Positions 1 through 4,633 of a DNA stretch of 5,277 nucleotides are shown here, in pieces. The DNA comes from Verrucomicrobiota bacterium (GTDB lineage Bacteria; Verrucomicrobiota; Verrucomicrobiia; Opitutales; Opitutaceae), in the NCBI GenBank assembly GCA_023443985.1, contig JAEZSJ010000030.1, forward strand, positions 1 to 5,277, in the 5' to 3' direction. The notes below the pieces were generated by a model, which was not told the origin of the DNA, made no database searches, and worked only from the letters and a program-made list of their open reading frames with translations. The first letter of the stretch is position 1, and every line of letters starts with the position of its first letter. A program made the translations under genes and the position numbers.

Positions 1-251
1 GAGCGACGTGTATCCGGGGTGGGGGTTGGCCATGCCTGCGCCCCCTCCCGGCGCTTGGCAACCGGAGAAGATTCTCGGAGCGGTGATCGTTTTGGGGCGA
101 CGGATTTCGCTTTGAGGGGAGTACCACTCCGATCGCCCGCCAACCCAATGCCGCCCTCATGCCCACTTCGGTTCTCGCGCCGCCGGATCTCCGGTTCTCC
201 ACCTCCCCTTCCCGGGCTCGCAACGACTGGATTCACGCGGAGCCGCCCGCG
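1..251. other. Left-edge region without a supported gene
   Basis: I cannot support a gene here. Two weak readings exist. On the plus strand a frame is open from base 2 to a TGA at 113-115 and could be the 3' end of an upstream gene, but its G/C preference at third positions fades after about base 33. On the minus strand an ATG at 33-31 lies 10 bases after a GGAGG at 48-44 and could open a gene leaving the window leftward. Only 11 codons are visible, so neither can be decided. Non-coding structure is present: a stem-loop at 24-63, a small inverted repeat GAGAA/TTCTC at 65-76, and GGAGT/ACTCC at 118-130. The stretch probably carries the promoter and leader of the response regulator, but I see no convincing -35/-10 pair. 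Confidence 0.4.
24..63. repeat. Stem-loop in the left-edge region
   Basis: GGTT (24-27) pairs with AACC (60-63). After a one-base bulge, GCC (29-31) pairs with GGC (57-59). An asymmetric internal loop follows (32-37 against 55-56), then GCGCC (38-42) pairs with GGCGC (50-54), closing a 7-base loop CCCTCCC. Read on the minus strand, the apical loop is GGGAGGG and the internal loop contains most of an ATG (33-31), so a minus-strand transcript would present a ribosome-binding-site-like loop. It could equally be an upstream terminator or a leader hairpin. The pairing was done by eye and the role is unknown. Confidence 0.4.
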
Positions 252-764
252 ATGAACAAAGGGGCTCTTCACCCGTGCGGTGGCCTCGGCGCCGGTTCGG
301 CTTCGGCCGAGACCGGCAACACGGGCCAAGCCGGTGGCGGCAGCCGGGTCCGCGTGCTGCTCGTCGACGACGACCCCGGGGTGCGGAGCGTATTCGGGGC
401 GGGGCTGCGCCAGCTCCAACTGGAGGTCGATATGGCGGCGGATGGCGACGCCGCGTGGGAGGCGTTGTGCACGAAACCGTACGACCTGCTCATCACGGAC
501 CATCTGATGCCGCGGCTCACGGGGTTGGAGTTGCTCCGGCGGTTGCGCGCAGTGCGCGTGGATCTGCCGTGCATCCTCATCTCGGGCGACCTGCCGGAGG
601 CGGACGAGGATCTCGCCGCCTGTGTGCAGCCCGGGTGCACTTTGGAGAAACCGATCACGCTCGCGCTCTTCCTTACTACGGTGAAGGCATTGCTGGCCCG
701 CCATCCGGCGGGGGCGTCGGCGTTTCCGCCGGACCGCGCCGAGTTGGAGGGCTATCGGAGCTGA
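252..764 (+). CDS. Stand-alone response regulator receiver protein
   Basis: This 170-residue cytoplasmic protein is essentially one CheY-like receiver (REC) domain. Residues 1-31 are a Gly/Ala/Ser-rich leader without clear homology. The domain spans about 33-155: acidic residues D39-D40 in VDDD, phospho-acceptor D83 in LLITDHLMP, switch residue S111 in LISGD, and conserved K133 in LEKP. All key residues are present, so it should accept phosphate from a histidine kinase. No DNA-binding, GGDEF or kinase domain follows; residues after about 155 are a short tail. It therefore probably works by protein contact, in a phosphorelay or as a CheY/Spo0F-type shuttle. I chose ATG 252 because a GGAG lies ten bases upstream and the domain begins soon after. 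An in-frame ATG at 159 would add 31 low-complexity residues and has no ribosome-binding site. No kinase is visible nearby; the downstream neighbour is convergent. Confidence 0.88.
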   Translation: MNKGALHPCGGLGAGSASAETGNTGQAGGGSRVRVLLVDDDPGVRSVFGAGLRQLQLEVDMAADGDAAWEALCTKPYDLLITDHLMPRLTGLELLRRLRAVRVDLPCILISGDLPEADEDLAACVQPGCTLEKPITLALFLTTVKALLARHPAGASAFPPDRAELEGYRS

Positions 765-857
765 GTGGTGCCGCTCCGCGCGCGAGGGAACCGTCGCCGG
801 TGTGTGCCGGTTGGCCGCGCAGCGGGGCCGACAGCGTGGAGGGCGAACCGTTTGGAT

Positions 858-950
858 GGTGACAATCCTGTCGCTGCACAGGAGGCGTTGCCGCGGCGAC
901 GCCGACGCCCGGGAGCTCCGGTGGGGGGCTCTCCCGGGCGTCTTGTCATC
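858..950. repeat. Four-helix inverted-repeat element (cloverleaf-like)
   Basis: Four helices abut with no unpaired base between them. P1: 858-865 pairs with 943-950, 8 pairs with one G-T wobble. P2: TCCTGT (866-871) with ACAGGA (878-883), 6-base loop. P3: 884-890 with 897-903, 7 pairs with one wobble, 6-base loop. P4: GACGCCCGGGAG (904-915) with its exact complement at 931-942, 12 pairs, 15-base loop. It lies between the convergent response regulator and exosortase genes, and the exosortase stop codon (948-946) falls inside P1. It may be a bidirectional terminator or a structured repeat element. It is not a tRNA: arm lengths and loops do not fit. Pairing was done by hand and no known family was recognised. 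Confidence 0.6.
904..942. terminator. Likely bidirectional terminator hairpin
   Basis: A perfect 12-bp GC-rich stem (904-915 with 931-942) sits just past the exosortase stop on the minus strand and 140 bases past the response regulator stop on the plus strand. On the plus strand the stem is followed by TTGTCAT, a weak T-rich stretch; on the minus strand there is no T-tract. Position between convergent genes makes termination the simplest role, though it may be Rho-assisted, and the hairpin is also helix P4 of the larger element at 858-950. Confidence 0.45.
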
Positions 951-1839
951 CCGCCGCGGCGTGGTGTCGCCGGCGTGGTTTCGGGCGCCAACCGGTGAGC
1001 AGCCACACCGCGCCCAGTCCGAGGTACAGCGCCACCAGACCGGCGGTCTCGTGCAACGCGTGATAGTGGCCCGGGAAACGGGGGGCGAGGCCCACGATGG
1101 CCGCGATCCGCAGCAGGTTCATGACGAACGCCAGGGCAAGGCAGAGCGCGAGCAACCCGGGAAACTTCCACCAGCTGGCCCGGCGATAGAGCAGGAAGAT
1201 GGTGCCCAGCAACAGCGACGAGGAGATCAGACCGAAGCCGTTGCATTCGGTCGCGACGATGAAGGTGCCGTGCGGGCTGAGCAGGAGCAGCCGCACGTCG
1301 GGATCGGCCACGATGCGCAGTTGGGAGGCGAGGCCGAACGACTGCAGCAGTCGCGCCGACTCGACCCCGGCCATCTTGCGCAGCGGCCAGTCGAGCACGG
1401 GGAAGAGCAGCACGAAGACGATCAGCAGGCCGAAGGCCGCGAGCAGCGGCGCGGCGCGGCGCAGGGCGCGGGCGCCGAACAGGACCTGCACCGCGCCCGC
1501 GGCGGCGGCGACCAGTCCGGCGAGCACGAGCAGCGGCGCATCGAAGAGCAATGCGGCGGCGACTCCGGCATACGCCGCGATCAGGCAGGCGAGTCCGGTC
1601 CGCTCCAGTTGCACCCGGAGCCGCAGGCTCGCCCGCTGTTCCCAGGCGATCCAGAACCCCGCCAGCAGCGTGATGAAGAACGACTGCTTGAGCTGCTCGT
1701 GGGCGAAGGTGCGCGCCGTCACCCAGCTGGCCACGGGCCAGAACGCGAGCGCCGTGGCGGTGAGAAGACCGGCGGCGAGCCAACGTTCGCCGCGGGAGGC
1801 GGCGGTGGCGGGTGTGGCGGCGGTGGGTTGCTCCGGCAT
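946..1839 (-). CDS. Exosortase/archaeosortase family transpeptidase
   Basis: A 297-residue multi-pass inner-membrane protein. Apart from about 20 N-terminal residues and a basic C-terminal tail (from about 284), it is mostly hydrophobic, with roughly eight membrane segments between residues 21 and 283. The family's catalytic signature is complete: Cys199 in ATECNGFG, Arg244 in NLLRIAAIVG and His263 in LHETAG, each beside a membrane segment. Exosortases cleave PEP-CTERM-like C-terminal sorting signals and transfer the protein to a surface acceptor, often in bacteria that make exopolysaccharide. Here there is no visible substrate, EpsI partner or polysaccharide gene, so it looks like an orphan enzyme whose substrates lie elsewhere. 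I cannot assign an Xrt subtype. The start is the only ATG that keeps the N-terminus; no Shine-Dalgarno precedes it. The stop lies inside the structured element at 858-950. It is divergent from the TetR gene. Confidence 0.85.
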   Translation of the reverse strand: MPEQPTAATPATAASRGERWLAAGLLTATALAFWPVASWVTARTFAHEQLKQSFFITLLAGFWIAWEQRASLRLRVQLERTGLACLIAAYAGVAAALLFDAPLLVLAGLVAAAAGAVQVLFGARALRRAAPLLAAFGLLIVFVLLFPVLDWPLRKMAGVESARLLQSFGLASQLRIVADPDVRLLLLSPHGTFIVATECNGFGLISSSLLLGTIFLLYRRASWWKFPGLLALCLALAFVMNLLRIAAIVGLAPRFPGHYHALHETAGLVALYLGLGAVWLLTGWRPKPRRRHHAAAG

Positions 1840-1993
1840 GCGGACAATGGGACCGCGCGCACTGTGCGAAGTTCGCCGCGGAGGTCGAGCCCCGGAGCGG
1901 GGGGGCGACTGTTGGGCGTGGCGTGGCCCATGGTCCGAGCGACTCCCGCGCGGACTACGGCCCCGTGGGCGCGGCCGAGGGAGCGGAATCGGG
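1840..1993. promoter_or_regulatory. Divergent intergenic region, exosortase and TetR promoters
   Basis: Together with the operator at 1994-2024, this is the only space from which both the exosortase (leftward) and the TetR-SDR operon (rightward) can be transcribed. I cannot point to a convincing -35/-10 pair for either direction. It contains small inverted repeats: CGCAC/GTGCG at 1858-1868, about 20 bases upstream of the exosortase start, GTCG/CGAC enclosing a C-run/G-run stem at 1884-1909, and TGGGC/GCCCA at 1913-1930. In DNA this GC-rich such pairs may arise by chance. Confidence 0.4.
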
Positions 1994-2024
1994 GCTTGCT
2001 AATGACCAGCGGTCATTAACAAGC
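1994..2024. promoter_or_regulatory. Operator-like palindrome before the TetR gene
   Basis: A 31-bp dyad centred on base 2009. GCTTG (1994-1998) matches CAAGC (2020-2024), and TAATGACC (2000-2007) matches GGTCATTA (2011-2018), around a 3-base centre; only 1999/2019 fails to pair. The inner 17 bp have the size and form of a TetR-family operator. It ends eight bases before the regulator's ATG, so the regulator bound here would overlap the transcription start and block its own operon. The AT-rich half sites stand out against GC-rich surroundings. Autoregulation is inferred from the position and is common in this family. Confidence 0.75.
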
Positions 2025-2032
2025 TTCCGACC

Positions 2033-2716
2033 ATGGAGCACACCAAGCGACCCCGACGCGCGCGCACCCCTGCGGAACGGGCGGAGCGCGCGGAAGCGAT
2101 CCGCGCCGCCGCCCGCCGGCTGCTGGACCGGCGGGATTTCGACACCATCACCATGGCGGAGATCGCGCGCAGCGCGGGTCTGGCGAAGGGCACGGTCTTC
2201 CTCTACTTCCGGACGAAGGAGGAGGTGTTCCTGGATCTGGCGGAGGAGGCGGTGGCGCAGTGGGGCGCGGCGCTGGAGCGGGGGCTCGCGGCGTTGCCGG
2301 AGTTGCCCGAGCCGGAGGTGGTTGCCCCGCTCTGCGCCGCGTTGGTCGCTCCGGTCGTGGATGGCGGCCGGGGAAAGCTCATGGCGATCCTGGATGACAC
2401 GCTGGAGCACAACATCACCTTCCGGCGCGCGAAGCAGTTCAAGCTGCGCATGAAGGCGCTGCTGGAGCGGTTGGGCCTCCTGCTCGAGGAACGGTTGCCC
2501 CGGTTGGCGCCGGGCGAGGGCGCGGCGCTGCTGCACGCGCTGTTTGTGTGTTTGATCGGTGCCTACAAAGTGGCGAGCCCGTCGCCGACGGTACGGCGGG
2601 TTGTCGCGGAGCCGGGGATGGAGGTGTTCCGCGCGGAGTTCGGACCGCTGCTCCGGCACCTTGCGAGCTGCCACCTCGCCGGATTGCTCGCGCACAAGGC
2701 GGGAGGTCGCCCATGA
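2033..2716 (+). CDS. TetR/AcrR family transcriptional regulator
   Basis: This 227-residue cytoplasmic DNA-binding protein has an N-terminal TetR_N domain at about residues 16-68. A basic helix (ERAEAIRAAARRLLDRR) is followed by the helix-turn-helix MAEIARSAGLAKGTVFLYF (41-59) and KEEVF, the classic TetR signature. The remaining roughly 150 residues are the variable, mostly helical ligand-binding and dimer domain; its ligand cannot be read from the sequence. Length is normal for the family. The ATG lies eight bases beyond a 31-bp operator-like palindrome and has no Shine-Dalgarno, so the message may have a very short leader or none. Its stop overlaps the start of the SDR gene (ATGA), so the two are co-transcribed and probably coupled. 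It most likely represses this operon until a small molecule, perhaps linked to the SDR's substrate, binds; that ligand link is inference. Confidence 0.9.
   Translation: MEHTKRPRRARTPAERAERAEAIRAAARRLLDRRDFDTITMAEIARSAGLAKGTVFLYFRTKEEVFLDLAEEAVAQWGAALERGLAALPELPEPEVVAPLCAALVAPVVDGGRGKLMAILDDTLEHNITFRRAKQFKLRMKALLERLGLLLEERLPRLAPGEGAALLHALFVCLIGAYKVASPSPTVRRVVAEPGMEVFRAEFGPLLRHLASCHLAGLLAHKAGGRP
2701..2706 (+). promoter_or_regulatory. Ribosome binding site of the SDR gene
   Basis: GGGAGG, six bases before ATG 2713 and lying within the last codons of the TetR gene. It is the clearest Shine-Dalgarno in the window and fixes the SDR start at 2713, inside the ATGA overlap, rather than at an upstream in-frame codon. 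Confidence 0.8.
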
Positions 2717-3528
2717 AGGTCGTGCTGATCACCGGCGCCTCGACGGGAATCGGCCGCGCCGCAGCTCTCCATTTCGAGCGGCAGGGCTGGCTGGTCGCGG
2801 CTGCCATGCGCCGGCCGGAGGCGGCGGCGTGGCCGACGTCGGACCGTTTGCACCGGTACGCGCTGGACGTGACCGACGCGGCCTCGGTGCGCGACTGCGT
2901 TGCCGCGGTGGAGCGCGACCACGGTTGTATTGATGTGTTGGTGAACAACGCGGGCGTCTACCTGACGAAGCCGCTGGAGGACAGCACCGACGAGGAGTAC
3001 GCCGCGGTGTTCGGAACCAACGTGCAGGGCACGCTGCGCGTCACGCGGGCGGTATTGCCCGCGTTTCGTCGTCGCGGCGCAGGGACGATCGTGAACCTCT
3101 CGTCGGTCGCCGGGCGCGTCACGTTCCCGTTCCAGACGCTGTATCACGGGTCGAAGTGGGCCATCGAGGGGATCACCGAAGGACTCGCCCACGAACTGCG
3201 CCCGTTGGGGATCCGGGTGCGATTGGTCGAACCGGGCATGGTGAGGACTCCGCTCTACGATCGCACCCGCGCGGCGGGCACCGCGGCCGCCTCCGCCTGT
3301 TACGAGGCGAACTTCGGAGCGTGGCGGCGGTTCCTGCTGCGGAGCTGCGAGCAGGGCGCGGGAACGGAGGCGACGGTGCGCGCGATCTTCCGCGCCGCCA
3401 CCGACCGTGGGCACCGGCTGCGCTACGCGGCGGGCGCGGACACGCATGCGGCGTTCCTGCTCCGCTCGCTGCTGCCCCAGCGAGCTTGGGCTTTCGTGGT
3501 CCGGCGCCTCACGGGAGTTCGGGGTTGA
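2713..3528 (+). CDS. Short-chain dehydrogenase/reductase (SDR)
   Basis: A 271-residue NAD(P)-dependent oxidoreductase of the classical SDR family, with a single Rossmann fold. Seen in order: the nucleotide-binding loop TGASTGIG (7-14), D52 in the LDVTD adenine-pocket motif, NNAG (78-81), active-site N103, S131 in LSSVAG, and the catalytic pair Y144/K148 in YHGSK. EPG (173-175) follows in the usual place. Two arginines after strand 2 (R33-R34) suggest NADP(H) preference. The set is complete, so the enzyme should be active on an alcohol or carbonyl compound; the substrate cannot be named. The C-terminal 60 residues (Arg/Ala-rich) are the variable substrate-side part. No signal peptide is seen, so it is cytosolic. 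It is translated from a good ribosome-binding site overlapping the TetR gene and is probably controlled by that regulator. It may belong to a detoxification or lipid/retinol-dehydrogenase-like branch, but only the family is certain. Confidence 0.93.
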   Translation: MKVVLITGASTGIGRAAALHFERQGWLVAAAMRRPEAAAWPTSDRLHRYALDVTDAASVRDCVAAVERDHGCIDVLVNNAGVYLTKPLEDSTDEEYAAVFGTNVQGTLRVTRAVLPAFRRRGAGTIVNLSSVAGRVTFPFQTLYHGSKWAIEGITEGLAHELRPLGIRVRLVEPGMVRTPLYDRTRAAGTAAASACYEANFGAWRRFLLRSCEQGAGTEATVRAIFRAATDRGHRLRYAAGADTHAAFLLRSLLPQRAWAFVVRRLTGVRG

Positions 3529-3570
3529 GCCTGGTCGGAGCGTGGCCGGTGGGCGCGGCGTGAACGTTGA

Positions 3571-3630
3571 CTGGCGGGGTCGTCGGGCGGGCAGCCTCGT
3601 CTGCGGTCGCGACGGAGCGCCCGCCGCCAG
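3571..3630. repeat. Inverted repeat downstream of the SDR gene
   Basis: CTGGC (3571-3575) pairs with GCCAG (3626-3630), and GGCGGGC (3586-3592) with GCCCGCC (3619-3625), leaving 3576-3585 as a bulge and a 26-base loop. Alternatively CTGGCGG (3571-3577) pairs fully with CCGCCAG (3624-3630). Starting 43 bases after the SDR stop, it could end that transcript, but no T-run follows. Confidence 0.4.
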
Positions 3631-3660
3631 TTGCCGTGACGAAGCCCGGCCCGAACCCGG

Positions 3661-3750
3661 CCCGCGCGTTTCTTTGATACGGCCGCATCACCAAAACGCG
3701 CGGGGTGAGGAACGGGGCAGCGCGGTTAGGCGCCGCGTCTGTTGCCGAGC
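3661..3750. repeat. Palindromic repeat, copy 1
   Basis: This stretch aligns without gaps to 3851-3940, exactly 190 bases further on. The first 44 bases match at 40 positions and the next 46 at 33, by hand count. The palindromic part has arms 3661-3671 and 3694-3704 (starting CCCGCGCG) around a core TGATACGGCCGCATCA (3675-3690) with one unpaired position. The non-palindromic part (3705-3750) corresponds in copy 2 to the space after queE and its last eight codons. No homology is seen after 3750. Confidence 0.8.
3726..3750 (-). pseudogene. Relic of a queE 3' end
   Basis: On the minus strand the bases before the TAA at 3728-3726 read L-G-N-R-R-G-A-stop, against F-G-H-K-R-G-V-stop at the end of the intact queE, at the matching place in repeat copy 2. 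The similarity is embedded in a longer ungapped nucleotide match, so it reflects duplication rather than chance. Upstream of this short tail no further QueE similarity is apparent. It is a fragment of about eight codons and cannot encode a functional protein. Confidence 0.4.
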
Positions 3751-3771
3751 GGCAAGCGACACCCGGCGCCT
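3728..3771. repeat. Stem-loop between the two repeat copies
   Basis: AGGCGCC (3728-3734) pairs exactly with GGCGCCT (3765-3771). Inside it TTGCC (3742-3746) pairs with GGCAA (3751-3755) around a GAGC loop. It overlaps the 3' part of repeat copy 1 and is not conserved in copy 2, so it is probably incidental to that repeat. Confidence 0.35.
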
Positions 3772-3780
3772 GGTTCGGTC

Positions 3781-3810
3781 GTGGCGGTGGCCTTTCCGCA
3801 GAAACGCCAC
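3781..3810. repeat. Small stem-loop
   Basis: GTGGCG (3781-3786) pairs with CGCCAC (3805-3810) around an 18-base loop. It lies between the two palindromic repeats; no T-run adjoins it and no function is evident. Confidence 0.3.
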
Positions 3811-3844
3811 GGCGATAATCGCAAAGCGCCGGCTCCCGATCCGA

Positions 3845-3900
3845 TCCCTGCCCGCGCGTTTTTATGATACGGCCGTATCACGAAAACGCGCGGGCAGGGA
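3845..3900. terminator. 56-bp near-perfect palindrome after queE
   Basis: The dyad is centred between 3872 and 3873. The outer arms 3845-3862 and 3883-3900 are perfectly complementary over 18 bp, and the inner TGATACGGCCGTATCA (3865-3880) is a perfect 16-bp palindrome; only 3863/3882 (a wobble) and 3864/3881 do not pair. On the minus strand it begins 15 bases after the queE stop, so its transcript would form a very stable hairpin and probably defines the 3' end of the que operon. It also faces the SDR transcript. No T-run follows on the minus strand, so it is not a classical intrinsic terminator; a DNA-level role such as protein binding is possible. Confidence 0.55.
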
Positions 3901-3940
3901 AACCGGGCGGGGCGGCTAGACGCCGCGTTTATGGCCGAAC
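3851..3940. repeat. Palindromic repeat, copy 2
   Basis: The partner of 3661-3750, with 73 of 90 positions identical by hand count and no gaps. In this copy the palindrome is nearly perfect and its arms extend outward into the longer 3845-3900 dyad. The right-hand part runs into queE and includes its stop codon (3918-3916) and last eight codons, so the repeat boundary lies inside a gene. Confidence 0.8.
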
Positions 3941-4611
3941 CACTCGATGTGCAGGCGCGGGGCGAAGCGGTAGCCGCGACCGCGGCAGAGGGAAACCAGC
4001 CACGGTGTACGCGCGGCGAGAGTCTCGCGTGTGGTGCCCTCGGGCATGAGCAGAACCTTGTGCCGCGGCGGCGGGGCGGGGAGTTGCGCGAGCAACGCTT
4101 CGACCTCGGCGACATCGGCTTCGCTCGCGACGACGAACTTCAGTTGGAACTCGTAGGCGGCGAGCCAGGCGGCGACCACCGCCGGTTGCCAACGGAGCGC
4201 GTCGTGGCGCTCGCTCCAGCCGGCGCTGAACTGTTCCGGCGGCGGAGTGGAATTGCGCAGTTTCGGGCTGAGCGACGCGAGGTCGCACGCGATGCCGGCG
4301 GGCGGGATCGTGGCGGCGGTCTCGATGGTGAGGTGTTTGCCGGCGTCGCGCAGCGCGGCGGCGAGCGCGGGCAGCTCGGGGGCGAGCATCGGCTCGCCGC
4401 CGGTGAGCACCACATGCTGTGCCGGATGGAGTGAAACTTCGGTGACGATCTCCGCCACGGTCATCTGGAGCCCCTCCGGCGACCACGAGGCGTAGGGCGT
4501 GTCGCACCAGGTGCAGCGGAGGTTGCAGCCGGCGGTGCGCACGAAAACCGACGGCACGCCCGCCAACTCACCTTCGCCCTGCAGCGAGTGAAAGATTTCG
4601 GAGGTCAGCAT
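3916..4611 (-). CDS. queE: 7-carboxy-7-deazaguanine synthase QueE (radical SAM)
   Basis: QueE converts 6-carboxy-5,6,7,8-tetrahydropterin to 7-carboxy-7-deazaguanine, the radical-SAM ring-contraction step on the way to preQ0 and queuosine in tRNA. The 231-residue protein shows the QueE opening (SEIFHSLQGEGELAGVPSVF, 4-23), the [4Fe-4S] cluster motif C29-x3-C33-x2-C36 in CNLRCTWCD, the SAM-binding GGEP (71-74), a later SPKLRNS segment, and a typical C-terminal GHKRGV. Length is normal for this family. The start MLTSEIF is chosen by family alignment; the frame stays open upstream, but that part overlaps the neighbouring gene in another frame. No Shine-Dalgarno precedes the ATG, and the gap from the upstream gene is 22 bases, so translation may depend on the preceding gene. 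The last eight codons lie in a duplicated repeat (3851-3940). Cytosolic. Confidence 0.95.
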   Translation of the reverse strand: MLTSEIFHSLQGEGELAGVPSVFVRTAGCNLRCTWCDTPYASWSPEGLQMTVAEIVTEVSLHPAQHVVLTGGEPMLAPELPALAAALRDAGKHLTIETAATIPPAGIACDLASLSPKLRNSTPPPEQFSAGWSERHDALRWQPAVVAAWLAAYEFQLKFVVASEADVAEVEALLAQLPAPPPRHKVLLMPEGTTRETLAARTPWLVSLCRGRGYRFAPRLHIEWFGHKRGV

Positions 4612-4633
4612 GGGGCGGAGGAGCGCAGCGGAT

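Larger units (their letters stand above)
3529..3915. other. Convergent intergenic region rich in stem-loops
   Basis: This 387-bp gap lies between the 3' ends of the SDR gene (+) and queE (-). No coding region is convincing; open frames across it lack domains. It holds at least five inverted repeats in a row: 3571-3630, 3661-3704, 3728-3771, 3781-3810 and 3845-3900. Two of them (3661-3704 and 3851-3894) are copies of one sequence. Both flanking transcripts should end here. Unlike the genes, it contains short AT-rich patches at the centres of the palindromes. Confidence 0.7.

Noticed and set aside
20..70. SAM-riboswitch-like GGCAACC segment
   Set aside because: Only this heptamer resembles the family; the other conserved helices and loops are absent and the downstream gene is a receiver protein.
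159..251. Earlier ATG for the response regulator
   Set aside because: It has no ribosome site and would add 31 low-complexity residues before the receiver domain; ATG 252 has a GGAG upstream.
858..950. tRNA or tRNA-like gene
   Set aside because: The cloverleaf has 8, 6, 7 and 12-bp stems with a 15-base loop on the last, no unpaired junction bases, no T-loop signature and no CCA end.
752..1783. Long minus-strand open frame (343 codons) across the exosortase gene
   Set aside because: It is Arg/Ala/His-rich with no domain and overlaps the exosortase frame, which has membrane segments and a complete catalytic signature. It is a shadow of GC-rich coding DNA.
802..2019. Long plus-strand open frame (405 codons) opposite the exosortase
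   Set aside because: The product is Gln/Glu/Arg/Gly-rich low-complexity sequence, antisense to a well-supported gene.
2563..3447. Minus-strand frame of 294 codons opposite the SDR
   Set aside because: It is Arg-rich antisense to a gene with the full SDR motif set.
3661..3900. Integron attC sites or a gene cassette
   Set aside because: The two palindromes are about 190 bp apart, but no matching GTTRRRY/RYYYAAC core sites are seen and no cassette gene lies between them.
3726..4115. Minus-strand frame of 129 codons over the queE 3' end and intergenic region
   Set aside because: It overlaps queE in another frame and has no domain; only its last few codons are informative, as a queE-tail relic.
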